Positions 50,890 through 58,040 of a stretch of 64,000 bases of DNA are shown piece by piece. Origin of the DNA: Faecalibacterium sp. UBA1762 (lineage in GTDB: Bacteria > Bacillota > Clostridia > Oscillospirales > Ruminococcaceae); the NCBI GenBank assembly GCA_002314755.1, contig DCHC01000003.1, forward strand, positions 1 through 64,000, given 5' to 3'. Position 1 is the first letter of the stretch, and the number at the start of each line of letters is the position of its first letter. The notes under the pieces were generated by a model. It saw only the letters and a program-made list of their open reading frames with translations, did not search any database and was not told where the DNA came from. Both the position numbers and the translations under genes were made by a program.

Positions 50890-52509
50890 TTAGAAATGTC
50901 CTTTGCAAAAGCCTACCGGGTCTGTAGTGAAAGCTTTCAGGGCGGCATCGGCGTCACTTTTGGCGCCGGGGGCGACTGCAGCAGCACAGGTCTGATTTTC
51001 CAGATCTGTCAGCAGGGCTTTTTTCATCCGTTCAATCAAAAAGGCAGGTACATTGCCTTTTTCGGCAAAACGGCGGATGTGGAACGCGCACAGGGTTTCC
51101 TCGGCGTGCATTGCCTCGTCTATTGCCACAGCGGCAAACCGGGTAAAATCGGCGGCAGCAAGGGTGAACTCCTCCACGTGGGCAGCTTTACCGGCTTCGG
51201 CATATTCCTTTGCCGCTTTTTTCATGTACTCGGCTGCACGCAGACAGCGCAGACCGATGTCTTCAATCAGCCAGTTCTCATGGGCAGCCTCATCGTTTGT
51301 CAGCATAAAGACAGCACGGCGGGTGCTGAACCAGCTGGGGCTGGGCGCAACGCTGCCGGGAATCAAAAACGGGGTATAGGGGTGCCATTCAGTATGCTGG
51401 GTATTCAGTGCGCGCCAGCGCCAGGAGACATCCCATGGGAAGATGGCCAACGCCTTGGCAGCGTCATCCATAGCGTGGGGCAGGGTGACAGCAGCGGGCC
51501 ACATAGCGGAAAGTGCAGTGAGGGCATCGTTTTGCGACAAATTGGGAGAGGCAAAGCAGATACCCGCCATAGCGATGTCCAAATCTGCATCCAGATCCGG
51601 TCGGGTACCGAAATATTCTTTTACGCCGTAGATATCAAGGTCCTGTAAGCGGTGGATTTCCTCCCAGATTAAAGCGGGGGCAAAGGCGCACTGCAATGGC
51701 TCAACCTCTTCATTTGCGCCGGTCAAAAACACCTCGGCACAGATGGGAATACTGTATTCTTTGGCAAGCAGAACCATATTACGCAGCCAACGGTCGGCGG
51801 GATTGGCCTTTTGCACCTCTGCAATATTGCTATGCATCATCAGACCGAAATGGCTTGCCGGCAGCTGGGGGAAAACAGAGTACAGAATACCGGCGGAAAT
51901 TTCCCACGGCTCCCACCATAATCTTCCGTTAGGACGGTTGGATGCCCAGCAACGGGTCAGACGCTGTAAAAACGGGGTGACGCGCTCGGCAAGGGGAACG
52001 CCTGCGGCAAGGGGGTCATTGCCAAATTCGTTACCAAGCCAGGCCTCCTGGTCAAAGGTGTAGACCAAAATGTCATCTATTTGAGGAATACGCTGTGCCA
52101 GCATATTCAATAGCTTTTCATATTTTTGTACAATTTCTTCTTTTTGGATGGAGTTTGCAAAGGTCTCCTGATCAGTGGTTTCGCTGCTACCGATAATTTG
52201 GTATAGCTTTCCGGTCATTCGGGGAGCGCCGAAATGGAATATGGTGCGCAGCCCCTCGGCATGTGCCAAGGCGGCACGGCGGGCAATTTCGTCAAACCAG
52301 TGACGCTGCCGGGCATCCGGCGTGTCATCGGGACTTAAAATATCCTCCAGATTCAGAGGTTCATCCCCCGGACGACAGCCCCAGGCAATATTCAACTGAA
52401 CGGTGTTAAAGCCGCGCTCTTTCAGATAGCGCAGAGCTTTGCTGTCAAAAGGAATATCCGGGCGTACAGGATTACCCACAAAGGCAACACGCATTTCGAA
52501 ACCTGCCAT
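50890..52509 (-). CDS. Large protein of unknown function, barrel glycosidase-like
   Basis: A 539 aa cytoplasmic-looking protein I do not recognise. Residues 1-400 suggest an alpha/beta barrel: FNTVQLNIAWGC near residue 34, GLRTIFHFGAPRMTG near 92, DDILVYTFDQEAWLGNEFG near 144 (acidic, strand end), RLWWEPWEISAG near 196 and YGVKEYFGT near 294. The C-terminal 140 residues are mainly alpha-helical (RCLRAAEYMKKAAKEYAEAGKAA). The pattern is reminiscent of glycosidase-like proteins but no catalytic pair is certain. AAGGAG is eight bases before the ATG. It forms a single-gene unit ending at its own terminator. Confidence 0.6.
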   Translation of the reverse strand: MAGFEMRVAFVGNPVRPDIPFDSKALRYLKERGFNTVQLNIAWGCRPGDEPLNLEDILSPDDTPDARQRHWFDEIARRAALAHAEGLRTIFHFGAPRMTGKLYQIIGSSETTDQETFANSIQKEEIVQKYEKLLNMLAQRIPQIDDILVYTFDQEAWLGNEFGNDPLAAGVPLAERVTPFLQRLTRCWASNRPNGRLWWEPWEISAGILYSVFPQLPASHFGLMMHSNIAEVQKANPADRWLRNMVLLAKEYSIPICAEVFLTGANEEVEPLQCAFAPALIWEEIHRLQDLDIYGVKEYFGTRPDLDADLDIAMAGICFASPNLSQNDALTALSAMWPAAVTLPHAMDDAAKALAIFPWDVSWRWRALNTQHTEWHPYTPFLIPGSVAPSPSWFSTRRAVFMLTNDEAAHENWLIEDIGLRCLRAAEYMKKAAKEYAEAGKAAHVEEFTLAAADFTRFAAVAIDEAMHAEETLCAFHIRRFAEKGNVPAFLIERMKKALLTDLENQTCAAAVAPGAKSDADAALKAFTTDPVGFCKGHF

Positions 52510-52627
52510 AAAGAAAACTCCTTTGCTTCTAAATATAAGGATACCACCTATATTCTATCACAGAAGAAGTTGGTTGGATAGTTGTTATCTGCAACAAAGA
52601 ATAGGGCACTTTTTTGTGAATAATGTT

Positions 52628-53125
52628 TTAAGACCCGTTCCGGTACCCAAAGCCGGAAAGAGGGGCATCCAATTCAGCAAGACCATTTTTGGGGTTGATA
52701 CGGTCGGTGACCCGGCAGCCAAGATGCTGCCAGAAGGGGATGGCGGTATCGGCAGTCAGATAAACGGTGGAAGCCCCTTTTTGCCGCATCCAACCGGCAG
52801 CATATCCCACCAGGCGAAGTGCGATCCCTTTCCCCCGTGCCTGCGGATGAACATAACATTCTCGGATGCAACCCCAACCCGGGTGAAAGCACCAGGAACT
52901 GGTTTTGTGATCCAGCTGAAAATTGATAAAGCCGATAGCTTGTTTGTTGAAAAATGCCAGTACCAACGGCACCTCTAACCCGATTTCACCGGTGATGTCC
53001 CGTGCAAGACTGCGCAGCTGCACATCGGTAACGGGCAAAGACAGCTCCTCCCGCAAATAGCAGCCAAGCAGCTGACTAAAGGCATGAAAATCCTGATGGC
53101 GGTAGGGACGAACCAGTAGTTTCAT
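52628..53125 (-). CDS. GNAT-family N-acetyltransferase
   Basis: A 165 aa acetyl-CoA-dependent acyltransferase. ECYVHPQARGKGIALRLVGYA near residue 92 is the GNAT motif A (Q/RxxGxG/A) that binds the CoA pyrophosphate, and VYLTADTAIPFWQHLGCR near 125 is motif B with the typical FWQ/FYxxLGF ending. The acceptor could be a small amine, antibiotic or protein N terminus; it is not predictable here. The start at 53125 has AGGAG upstream; an in-frame ATG at 53191 overlaps the terminator hairpin of the preceding gene and is rejected. Confidence 0.9.
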   Translation of the reverse strand: MKLLVRPYRHQDFHAFSQLLGCYLREELSLPVTDVQLRSLARDITGEIGLEVPLVLAFFNKQAIGFINFQLDHKTSSWCFHPGWGCIRECYVHPQARGKGIALRLVGYAAGWMRQKGASTVYLTADTAIPFWQHLGCRVTDRINPKNGLAELDAPLSGFGYRNGS

Positions 53126-53152
53126 AAAAAGGATACTCCTTTTCCGACAGAA

Positions 53153-53189
53153 TAAAAGGAAAAGGGTACCGTACATTTGTACGGCACCC
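53153..53189 (-). terminator. Intrinsic terminator of the zinc-ribbon gene
   Basis: GGGTACCGTAC (53164-53174) pairs with GTACGGCACCC (53179-53189), one mismatch, ATTT loop; on the reverse strand a TTTTCCTTTT tract follows. Confidence 0.82.
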
Positions 53190-53213
53190 ATCGGTTCATC
53201 TACAAAGAGAGAA

Positions 53214-53489
53214 TCAATTCTGCTTCATGTTAGCGAAGCACTCGCTGCAGTAGACAGGGCGATCCTCGCGGGGCTCAAAGGGAACTTTTGCCTCTTTGCC
53301 GCAGGAAGCGCAAACTGCAGTATACAGGGTACGAGGGCCACGGCCGGCGTTTTTACGGGCATCACGGCAAGCCTTGCAGCGCTGTGGCTCGTTGGTGAAG
53401 CCCTTCTCGGCGTAGAACTCCTGCTCACCGGCGGTGAATACGAACTCGTTACCACACTCTTTGCAAACCAGGGTCTTGTCTTCGAACAT
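53214..53489 (-). CDS. Double zinc-ribbon protein
   Basis: A 91 aa protein with two putative zinc ribbons: CKEC (residues 9-12) with CKAC near 38, and CASC near 61 with CSEC near 83, separated by GRGPRTLYTAV. This resembles the probable-zinc-binding-domain/CxxC family found in many Clostridia, whose function is unknown; nucleic-acid or protein binding is likely. The start at 53489 is chosen because AATGAGGAG forms its ribosome site; an ATG at 53510 would start inside that site's leader. Directly upstream lies a tRNA-like element, and further upstream a sigma-factor gene on the same strand. Confidence 0.85.
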   Translation of the reverse strand: MFEDKTLVCKECGNEFVFTAGEQEFYAEKGFTNEPQRCKACRDARKNAGRGPRTLYTAVCASCGKEAKVPFEPREDRPVYCSECFANMKQN

Positions 53490-53515
53490 AACGGAACACT
53501 CCTCATTCATTTTTT

Positions 53516-53584
53516 TGCCCGTGGAAGGATTTACACCGACACCTTTGGCTTGGGACCAACGCTCTGCTGTTAAGCTACTGGGGC
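53516..53584 (-). ncRNA. tRNA-like (pseudo-tRNA) element in the zinc-ribbon leader
   Basis: Reading the reverse strand from 53584, GCCC...GGGC can form an acceptor stem with a trailing A. TAGCTTAACAGCAGAGC gives T8, A9, a four-pair D stem (GCTT/GAGC), A14 and A21 in tRNA positions. TTGG-TCCCAAG-CCAA forms an anticodon-type arm with CCA at the anticodon position (Trp) but C instead of U33. The T arm is degenerate (GG-TGTAAAT-CC) and the acceptor has two mismatches. It is about 69 nt. It is not a normal tRNA, but the order of elements is hard to explain by chance. Confidence 0.45.
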
Positions 53585-53602
53585 ATATTTAAAACCAACC
53601 GC

Positions 53603-54148
53603 TTATTCCAAATCGCGGTCATTTTTAAGCTTGGCTCGTACCCGACCTAATGCATTCTCAACGGATTTACAATTAATGCCCAGCCTTTGGGCTATCTCGC
53701 CGTGGTGCAGACCGTTTAAATGGGCGACCAAAACCCGCTTTTCCAAAGGGGTCAAACGGGTGTGCAGGGTACGGACGACCGCGCGGTATCGCTCTGCGTG
53801 TAGGGCCTGTTCCTCCGGACCGGGGGAGCAAATATCTTCCGGCGTTTCCACTGCTGTGTTCAGCGGAAGGTGCTTTTTTCGCAGGGCGCGATCACAGGCA
53901 TCACGAATTCCGTTTCGGATACAACAAACAGCGTAGGTTTCAAAGGAGGCTGTGCCGGCGGAATCCCAACGATCAATTGCCCGGAACAGGGCAACCAATC
54001 CCTCCTGTTGCAGATCCTCCTTTTCCACACCAGGCACATGGACTGAGGCAAAAAAGCGGATCTTTGGCATAAAATGGGTAACGATAGCTGCCTGAGCGGT
54101 TTCATCGCCATCCCGGGCTGCGGATATAATACCGGAGGTTATCTGCAT
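53603..54148 (-). CDS. RNA polymerase sigma-70-family factor
   Basis: A 181 aa alternative sigma factor resembling SigH/small sporulation-type or ECF-like factors. Region 2 is ITSGIISAARDGDETAQAAIVTHFMPKIRFFA...KEDLQQEGLVALFRAIDRWDSAGTASFETYAVCCIRNGIRDA (residues 3-95 overall), with DLQQEG the core-binding part. Region 4 is near 125-178, with LTPLEKRVLVAHLNGLHHGEIAQRLGINCKSVENALGRVRAKL as its helix-turn-helix. No anti-sigma gene is adjacent. The ribosome site is weak. It has a near-consensus sigma-A promoter at 54231 and precedes the tRNA-like element and zinc-ribbon gene. Confidence 0.88.
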   Translation of the reverse strand: MQITSGIISAARDGDETAQAAIVTHFMPKIRFFASVHVPGVEKEDLQQEGLVALFRAIDRWDSAGTASFETYAVCCIRNGIRDACDRALRKKHLPLNTAVETPEDICSPGPEEQALHAERYRAVVRTLHTRLTPLEKRVLVAHLNGLHHGEIAQRLGINCKSVENALGRVRAKLKNDRDLE

Positions 54149-54230
54149 AATACGGTCACTCTATTGCATATATCCGAAATATATGCTCCGAAAGAAAAAC
54201 GCCAACCATAAGATAAGGAGAATTTATTAC

Positions 54231-54259
54231 ATTGTACAAATTCGCAAGGACGTTGTCAA
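54231..54259 (-). promoter_or_regulatory. Sigma-A promoter of the sigma-factor gene
   Basis: Reverse-strand TTGACA (54254-54259), 17-base spacer, TACAAT (54231-54236); the leader is about 75 nt. The rest of the 54149-54359 gap is AT-rich with a weak TATGAT (54333-54338) toward the amidase gene. Confidence 0.85.
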
Positions 54260-54359
54260 GAAATATTCCGCGAAAAAATATTTTCAGCGGTTCATACAAT
54301 TTCAATATTTCGTTTTTGTGCTATTGTAACAATATGATAAGAAAAAGGCGGTGAAAAAG

Positions 54360-55220
54360 ATGATTCGAGCTCATTTTGCCGCACTGCGCCAGGAAAAGTC
54401 TTATGTAGTACGCCGATACTGTCAGCGACAGGCTGCAAAATATTTTGGCAAAATGCTTCTGTTATTGGCAGCAGGCGGGTTTATTGCTGCGGCAGCTATT
54501 CGGTGGTATCCGGCATGGCTTGGCTATCCGGAAGAAGAACCTGATGTGCAGCTGCATACCCGGCGACCGGCAACCCGGCATATTATCGCGATAGATTCCG
54601 GCCACGGTGGATCGGATACCGGGGCCCAGGGAATTGTTGCGGAAACGGCAGTCACACAGAAAACGGCACAACTGTTAGAGGAGTATCTGCAGCACGACCC
54701 CTCCTACACACCGGTGCAGATCCACACTCCGGAGGAATCGCCCTCCCCGCAGCAACGCGCGGAGCTTGCCGGGCAGAATAATGCAGAGCTGTTTATCTCG
54801 CTGCATGCCAATAAAGATACGTCGGCTTCGTCTAACGGGTTTGAATGTTACGCCATTCCACCCGGGCATAGCTACCACGCGGAGAGTTTGGAATTTTCCC
54901 GCCTGGTGGTACAGCAGATGAGTGCTGCCGGAGCCCGGATCCGTGGGGAGGAAGGGGTAAGATATGCCTACTATAAAAACGGGAAAAAGCTGATGAAGGA
55001 GGCAAGCTGTGATAGGAAATATACCTACCCTACCTTTGGGGTATTACAGGATGCTGCCTGTCCGGCGGTGCTGGTGGAACAGTGTTTTATCAGCAATGCG
55101 GAGGATTATGCCTCCTGGGGAAACGAACAGGGCTGCATTGCCGCGGCAGTTTGTTATTACCGGGCAATTTGTGCATTTTTTGACACAACTCCTGTTGGAA
55201 ATATGTTGTATAATGCGTAA
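54360..55220 (+). CDS. N-acetylmuramoyl-L-alanine amidase (Amidase_3)
   Basis: A 286 aa cell-wall hydrolase, membrane-anchored: a transmembrane helix at about residues 35-52 (LLLLAAGGFIAAAAIRW) exposes the catalytic domain outside. The zinc site residues are in AIDSGHGGSDTGAQG near 82 (His), Glu in VAETAVTQKTA near 101, His in ELFISLHANKD near 144, and the catalytic Glu in VLVEQCFISN near 245. It cleaves the bond between MurNAc and L-Ala of peptidoglycan, like CwlD-type amidases of sporulation/germination. ATG 54360 (ribosome site GGCGGTG) is preferred to GTG 54351. Confidence 0.94.
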   Translation: MIRAHFAALRQEKSYVVRRYCQRQAAKYFGKMLLLLAAGGFIAAAAIRWYPAWLGYPEEEPDVQLHTRRPATRHIIAIDSGHGGSDTGAQGIVAETAVTQKTAQLLEEYLQHDPSYTPVQIHTPEESPSPQQRAELAGQNNAELFISLHANKDTSASSNGFECYAIPPGHSYHAESLEFSRLVVQQMSAAGARIRGEEGVRYAYYKNGKKLMKEASCDRKYTYPTFGVLQDAACPAVLVEQCFISNAEDYASWGNEQGCIAAAVCYYRAICAFFDTTPVGNMLYNA

Positions 55221-55236
55221 AATGGGTAGCTTTTGT

Positions 55237-55265
55237 TTGCTTTTTATTCATAATAGTGGTATACT
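55237..55265 (+). promoter_or_regulatory. Candidate promoter of the MFS gene
   Basis: TTGCTT at 55237-55242, 17-base spacer and an extended -10 TGGTATACT ending at 55265. An alternative TTGACA (55180-55185)-N16-TATGTT lies inside the amidase gene end. Confidence 0.55.
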
Positions 55266-55343
55266 ACCTGTGTAAATAGAAATAGGAAAAGGTGTGGGGT
55301 GCGCCTTTCTTTTTCGATAAAAATCAGGGAGAGAACATCCGCT

Positions 55344-56681
55344 ATGAGCATAAAGCAAAAATTTCAGACAAGCAATTTTTATAGCCTGTTCAACTTCAGG
55401 CAGGAACACGCGGTCGGACGCAGCTGCATGCTGCTCTCTTCGGCGATTTCTTCGGTAATCAGCTGGTTGACAGCAGGCTTATTCTACACCAGCTTTTTAA
55501 TGGCAAACGGAATTGATGTTGTCAAGATCGGCATTATCACCTTTGTGCCGTACATTGCCAATTGCGCAAGCATTTTTTCTCCCAGTATTCTGGAACGGTT
55601 TGCCAAACGTAAGGGTATTCTGACCGTCAGCCGGGCGGCATATTACACACTGAATATTCTGGCCATAACCGTTATGCCCAGATTCATCACAGATCCCACC
55701 GCAAAAATGACCCTTTTTGTGGTGCTTATTTTTGCAGCCAATATTATCAACGCCCTTTTCACAAGCGGTTATCAGGTTTGGCAGGTAAACTTTATTCCGG
55801 AAAAGGTTCGTGCCAGCTATTTTTCCATCAACACCCTGTTTACGGCGTTTATCGGTTGCGGCGCGGCATTGGTATCCAGCATGGTGGCGGACGCGCTGGC
55901 TGCCTCCTCCTATAAAGATACCATTATTGTCATTTTTCGTTACATTGCCTACGCGTTCGGTTTGTTGGATGTTTTTATTCTGGCAAAGCCCAAGGAGTAT
56001 CCCTATCTGCGCTCGGAGGCGAAGCCCCGGCTGCAGGATATCTTTGTCAAACCCATTCAAAACAAAAAATTTGCGCTGACCATGCTGATCGTATTTGTCT
56101 GGAATGTGGTCATCAGCGTGCCCAGTGCCAGCTTGAACTATTATCTGATCAACAATGTTGGGGTATCGTATACCTTTATCTATGTAATCAATATGTTCTA
56201 CCCGCTGTTTTTGCTGCTCTTTTTACCGGGGTGGAATAAGCTGCTGCGCCGATGGGGATGGCTGCGTACCTTCGCCTATGCCGCGCTGCTGCATACACCT
56301 ACCAACCTTTTGTACTCCTGCGCGACGGCAGCCAATTTTCACTGGGTCATCCCGGTGGTGCGATTGACCCAGCACCTGTTTGGCGTAGGTATGAATGTGG
56401 CCTATGCCAATATGGTTTATCTGAACCTACCGCCGGAGGATCAGACCAACTACATCTCCTTCCACACACTGGTGCTGAACGGCGCAACCTTCCTGGGTAT
56501 TATGGCGGGCACCTGGTTTGTGGGCACATACCCTGATCTGCAGCTGCAGATCGGCGGGATGGTTTTCACCAATCATCAGATGTTGCTATGGGTCAACGCG
56601 CTTGGAAATTTGCTGGTGCCCATTGCGGTCTTAAAGTTGTTGCCCAAGCTGACCCCGGACGTGGAAACGGCAGCTGTATAA
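55344..56681 (+). CDS. MFS-type transporter
   Basis: A 445 aa integral membrane protein with about 12 helices in two sixes, typical of the major facilitator superfamily. Hydrophobic segments begin near residues 30 (LLSSAISSVISWLTAGLF), 65, 100, 125, 160 and 190, then a cytoplasmic loop (KPKEYPYLRSEAKPRLQDIF) near 225, followed by the second half from about 245. The start at 55344 has GGGAGAG upstream; a TTG 45 bases earlier in the same frame is rejected. Substrate is unknown. Its base composition matches the main chromosome, unlike the genes after it. Confidence 0.88.
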   Translation: MSIKQKFQTSNFYSLFNFRQEHAVGRSCMLLSSAISSVISWLTAGLFYTSFLMANGIDVVKIGIITFVPYIANCASIFSPSILERFAKRKGILTVSRAAYYTLNILAITVMPRFITDPTAKMTLFVVLIFAANIINALFTSGYQVWQVNFIPEKVRASYFSINTLFTAFIGCGAALVSSMVADALAASSYKDTIIVIFRYIAYAFGLLDVFILAKPKEYPYLRSEAKPRLQDIFVKPIQNKKFALTMLIVFVWNVVISVPSASLNYYLINNVGVSYTFIYVINMFYPLFLLLFLPGWNKLLRRWGWLRTFAYAALLHTPTNLLYSCATAANFHWVIPVVRLTQHLFGVGMNVAYANMVYLNLPPEDQTNYISFHTLVLNGATFLGIMAGTWFVGTYPDLQLQIGGMVFTNHQMLLWVNALGNLLVPIAVLKLLPKLTPDVETAAV

Positions 56682-56691
56682 GTGATTATTC

Positions 56692-56725
56692 CGGCAGAGG
56701 TTCCGCGCAAACAGGCGCTCTGCCG
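56692..56725. repeat. Inverted repeat CGGCAGAG/CTCTGCCG without T tract
   Basis: CGGCAGAG (56692-56699) and CTCTGCCG (56718-56725) with an inner GCGC/GCGC pair follow the MFS gene. No T run follows on the forward strand, so it is at best a weak terminator. It also marks the transition into AT-rich DNA. Confidence 0.4.
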
Positions 56726-56848
56726 AAAAATGAAAAAAGTGTAAGAAAGGCGTAAGATAACGGCCACTGAGTTGTAAGCTTCCGTCTTTTTTTCTTAAAA
56801 GTTTGTATCCAAATTTTGTAAAACAGTAAGAGAGAATTGAGGACATTA

Positions 56849-57976
56849 ATGAATAACAATGAACGGGCGATACAAACAATGGCTTTTACCGGCGATGTTG
56901 CTTTTTCCAAGTATTTTGAAGGGCTGGAAAATGCCGATATACTGTCAAAGGAAATTATAGATTTTCTTAGAGAATCGGATAATGTGGCAGTAAACGTGGA
57001 AGGTCCGATTTCAAATATTCATCCGGAAACCGGGGGTAGATTTTGTCATGTGAACTCTCCGGAAATTTGCGGTTTTTTAAACAGTATTAATGCTACTGTG
57101 TGGAACTTTGGAAACAATCATATAACAGATAGCGGCAGGCAAGGCGTGGAAGAATCCGTCGGATATGCACGGAAGAATAACTGTGCCTATTTGGGGGTTA
57201 ATGATAACTATAGCATGATATGCGGTTCCGATATAAAAATCGGCCTTATTTCAATAACAAGGAACTGGAAGAAGCTCAGAACGCAGGACGGGAGCCCGGT
57301 TACGCTTCGTTCCAATCAAACCCCCAAAATTAAAGAAGAAATCAATAAACTAAGGGAATCGGTTGACTGGCTGATTGTTGTATCTCATGATGGATGCGAG
57401 TTTTCATCCATGCCTTTTCCGAATATCAGGGACAAGTATCATCAATACCTTAGCTGGGGTGCGGATATCGTTATCGGTCACCATCCTCACTGCATTCAGA
57501 ATTATGAAACGGTAGCGGATAACAAGATGATTTTTTATTCCCTGGGGAATTTTGTGTTTGATACGGATTATCAGAGAAAACAAAAATATACCGATAACGG
57601 CATGCTGGTAAAATTTCGGTTTGGGAAAAATGACTTTACCTGGGAAGCATGCCCGGTTCATATTGACCGAAAGGAAATGAAAATCGGTAAAACGGAAACG
57701 CCGAAGATATTTGCTGACATCAACGAAAAGGAATATCTTAAACTGTATCCACTTGCAGTAAAACAGTATGTAAAAACAAGAAGGGTCTTTTATCCTGAAC
57801 AGAATTCCCAAAATAAGAAACGATCGAAGCTGGAGTGGCTGATTTTCGACTATAGAAAAAGACATGATGCATTACACAAAGCTTTGCTGATTGGAAGGAT
57901 TCGAGCATTATTTAGACCATATCGGAGAAGTTCTCATAAAGCAGTTGTTGATTATCTGAAAAGCATTCATCAATAG
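56849..57976 (+). CDS. CapA/YwtB-family capsule-type metallophosphoesterase
   Basis: A 375 aa protein of the PGA_cap (CapA) family, calcineurin-like phosphoesterases linked to poly-gamma-glutamate and other capsules. Motifs in order are FTGDVAFSKYFEG near residue 13, VNVEGPIS near 49, WNFGNNHITDSGRQG near 87, VVSHDGCEFSSMP near 180 and IVIGHHPHCIQNYE near 205. Unlike many CapA proteins it has no N-terminal membrane anchor. TGAGGAC lies seven bases before the ATG at 56849. It is the first gene of the AT-richer cluster followed by ATP-grasp genes, so a role in making or modifying a surface polymer is likely. Confidence 0.9.
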   Translation: MNNNERAIQTMAFTGDVAFSKYFEGLENADILSKEIIDFLRESDNVAVNVEGPISNIHPETGGRFCHVNSPEICGFLNSINATVWNFGNNHITDSGRQGVEESVGYARKNNCAYLGVNDNYSMICGSDIKIGLISITRNWKKLRTQDGSPVTLRSNQTPKIKEEINKLRESVDWLIVVSHDGCEFSSMPFPNIRDKYHQYLSWGADIVIGHHPHCIQNYETVADNKMIFYSLGNFVFDTDYQRKQKYTDNGMLVKFRFGKNDFTWEACPVHIDRKEMKIGKTETPKIFADINEKEYLKLYPLAVKQYVKTRRVFYPEQNSQNKKRSKLEWLIFDYRKRHDALHKALLIGRIRALFRPYRRSSHKAVVDYLKSIHQ

Positions 57977-58040
57977 AAAATCTGAATTCTTTTATGTGAC
58001 AGATATTGAATATTAAAAACAATATAAACGGAGAGAAAAT

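Noticed and set aside
53516..53584. A functional tRNA-Trp gene
   Set aside because: U33 is replaced by C, the T arm is degenerate and two acceptor pairs are mismatched, so it is reported only as a tRNA-like element.
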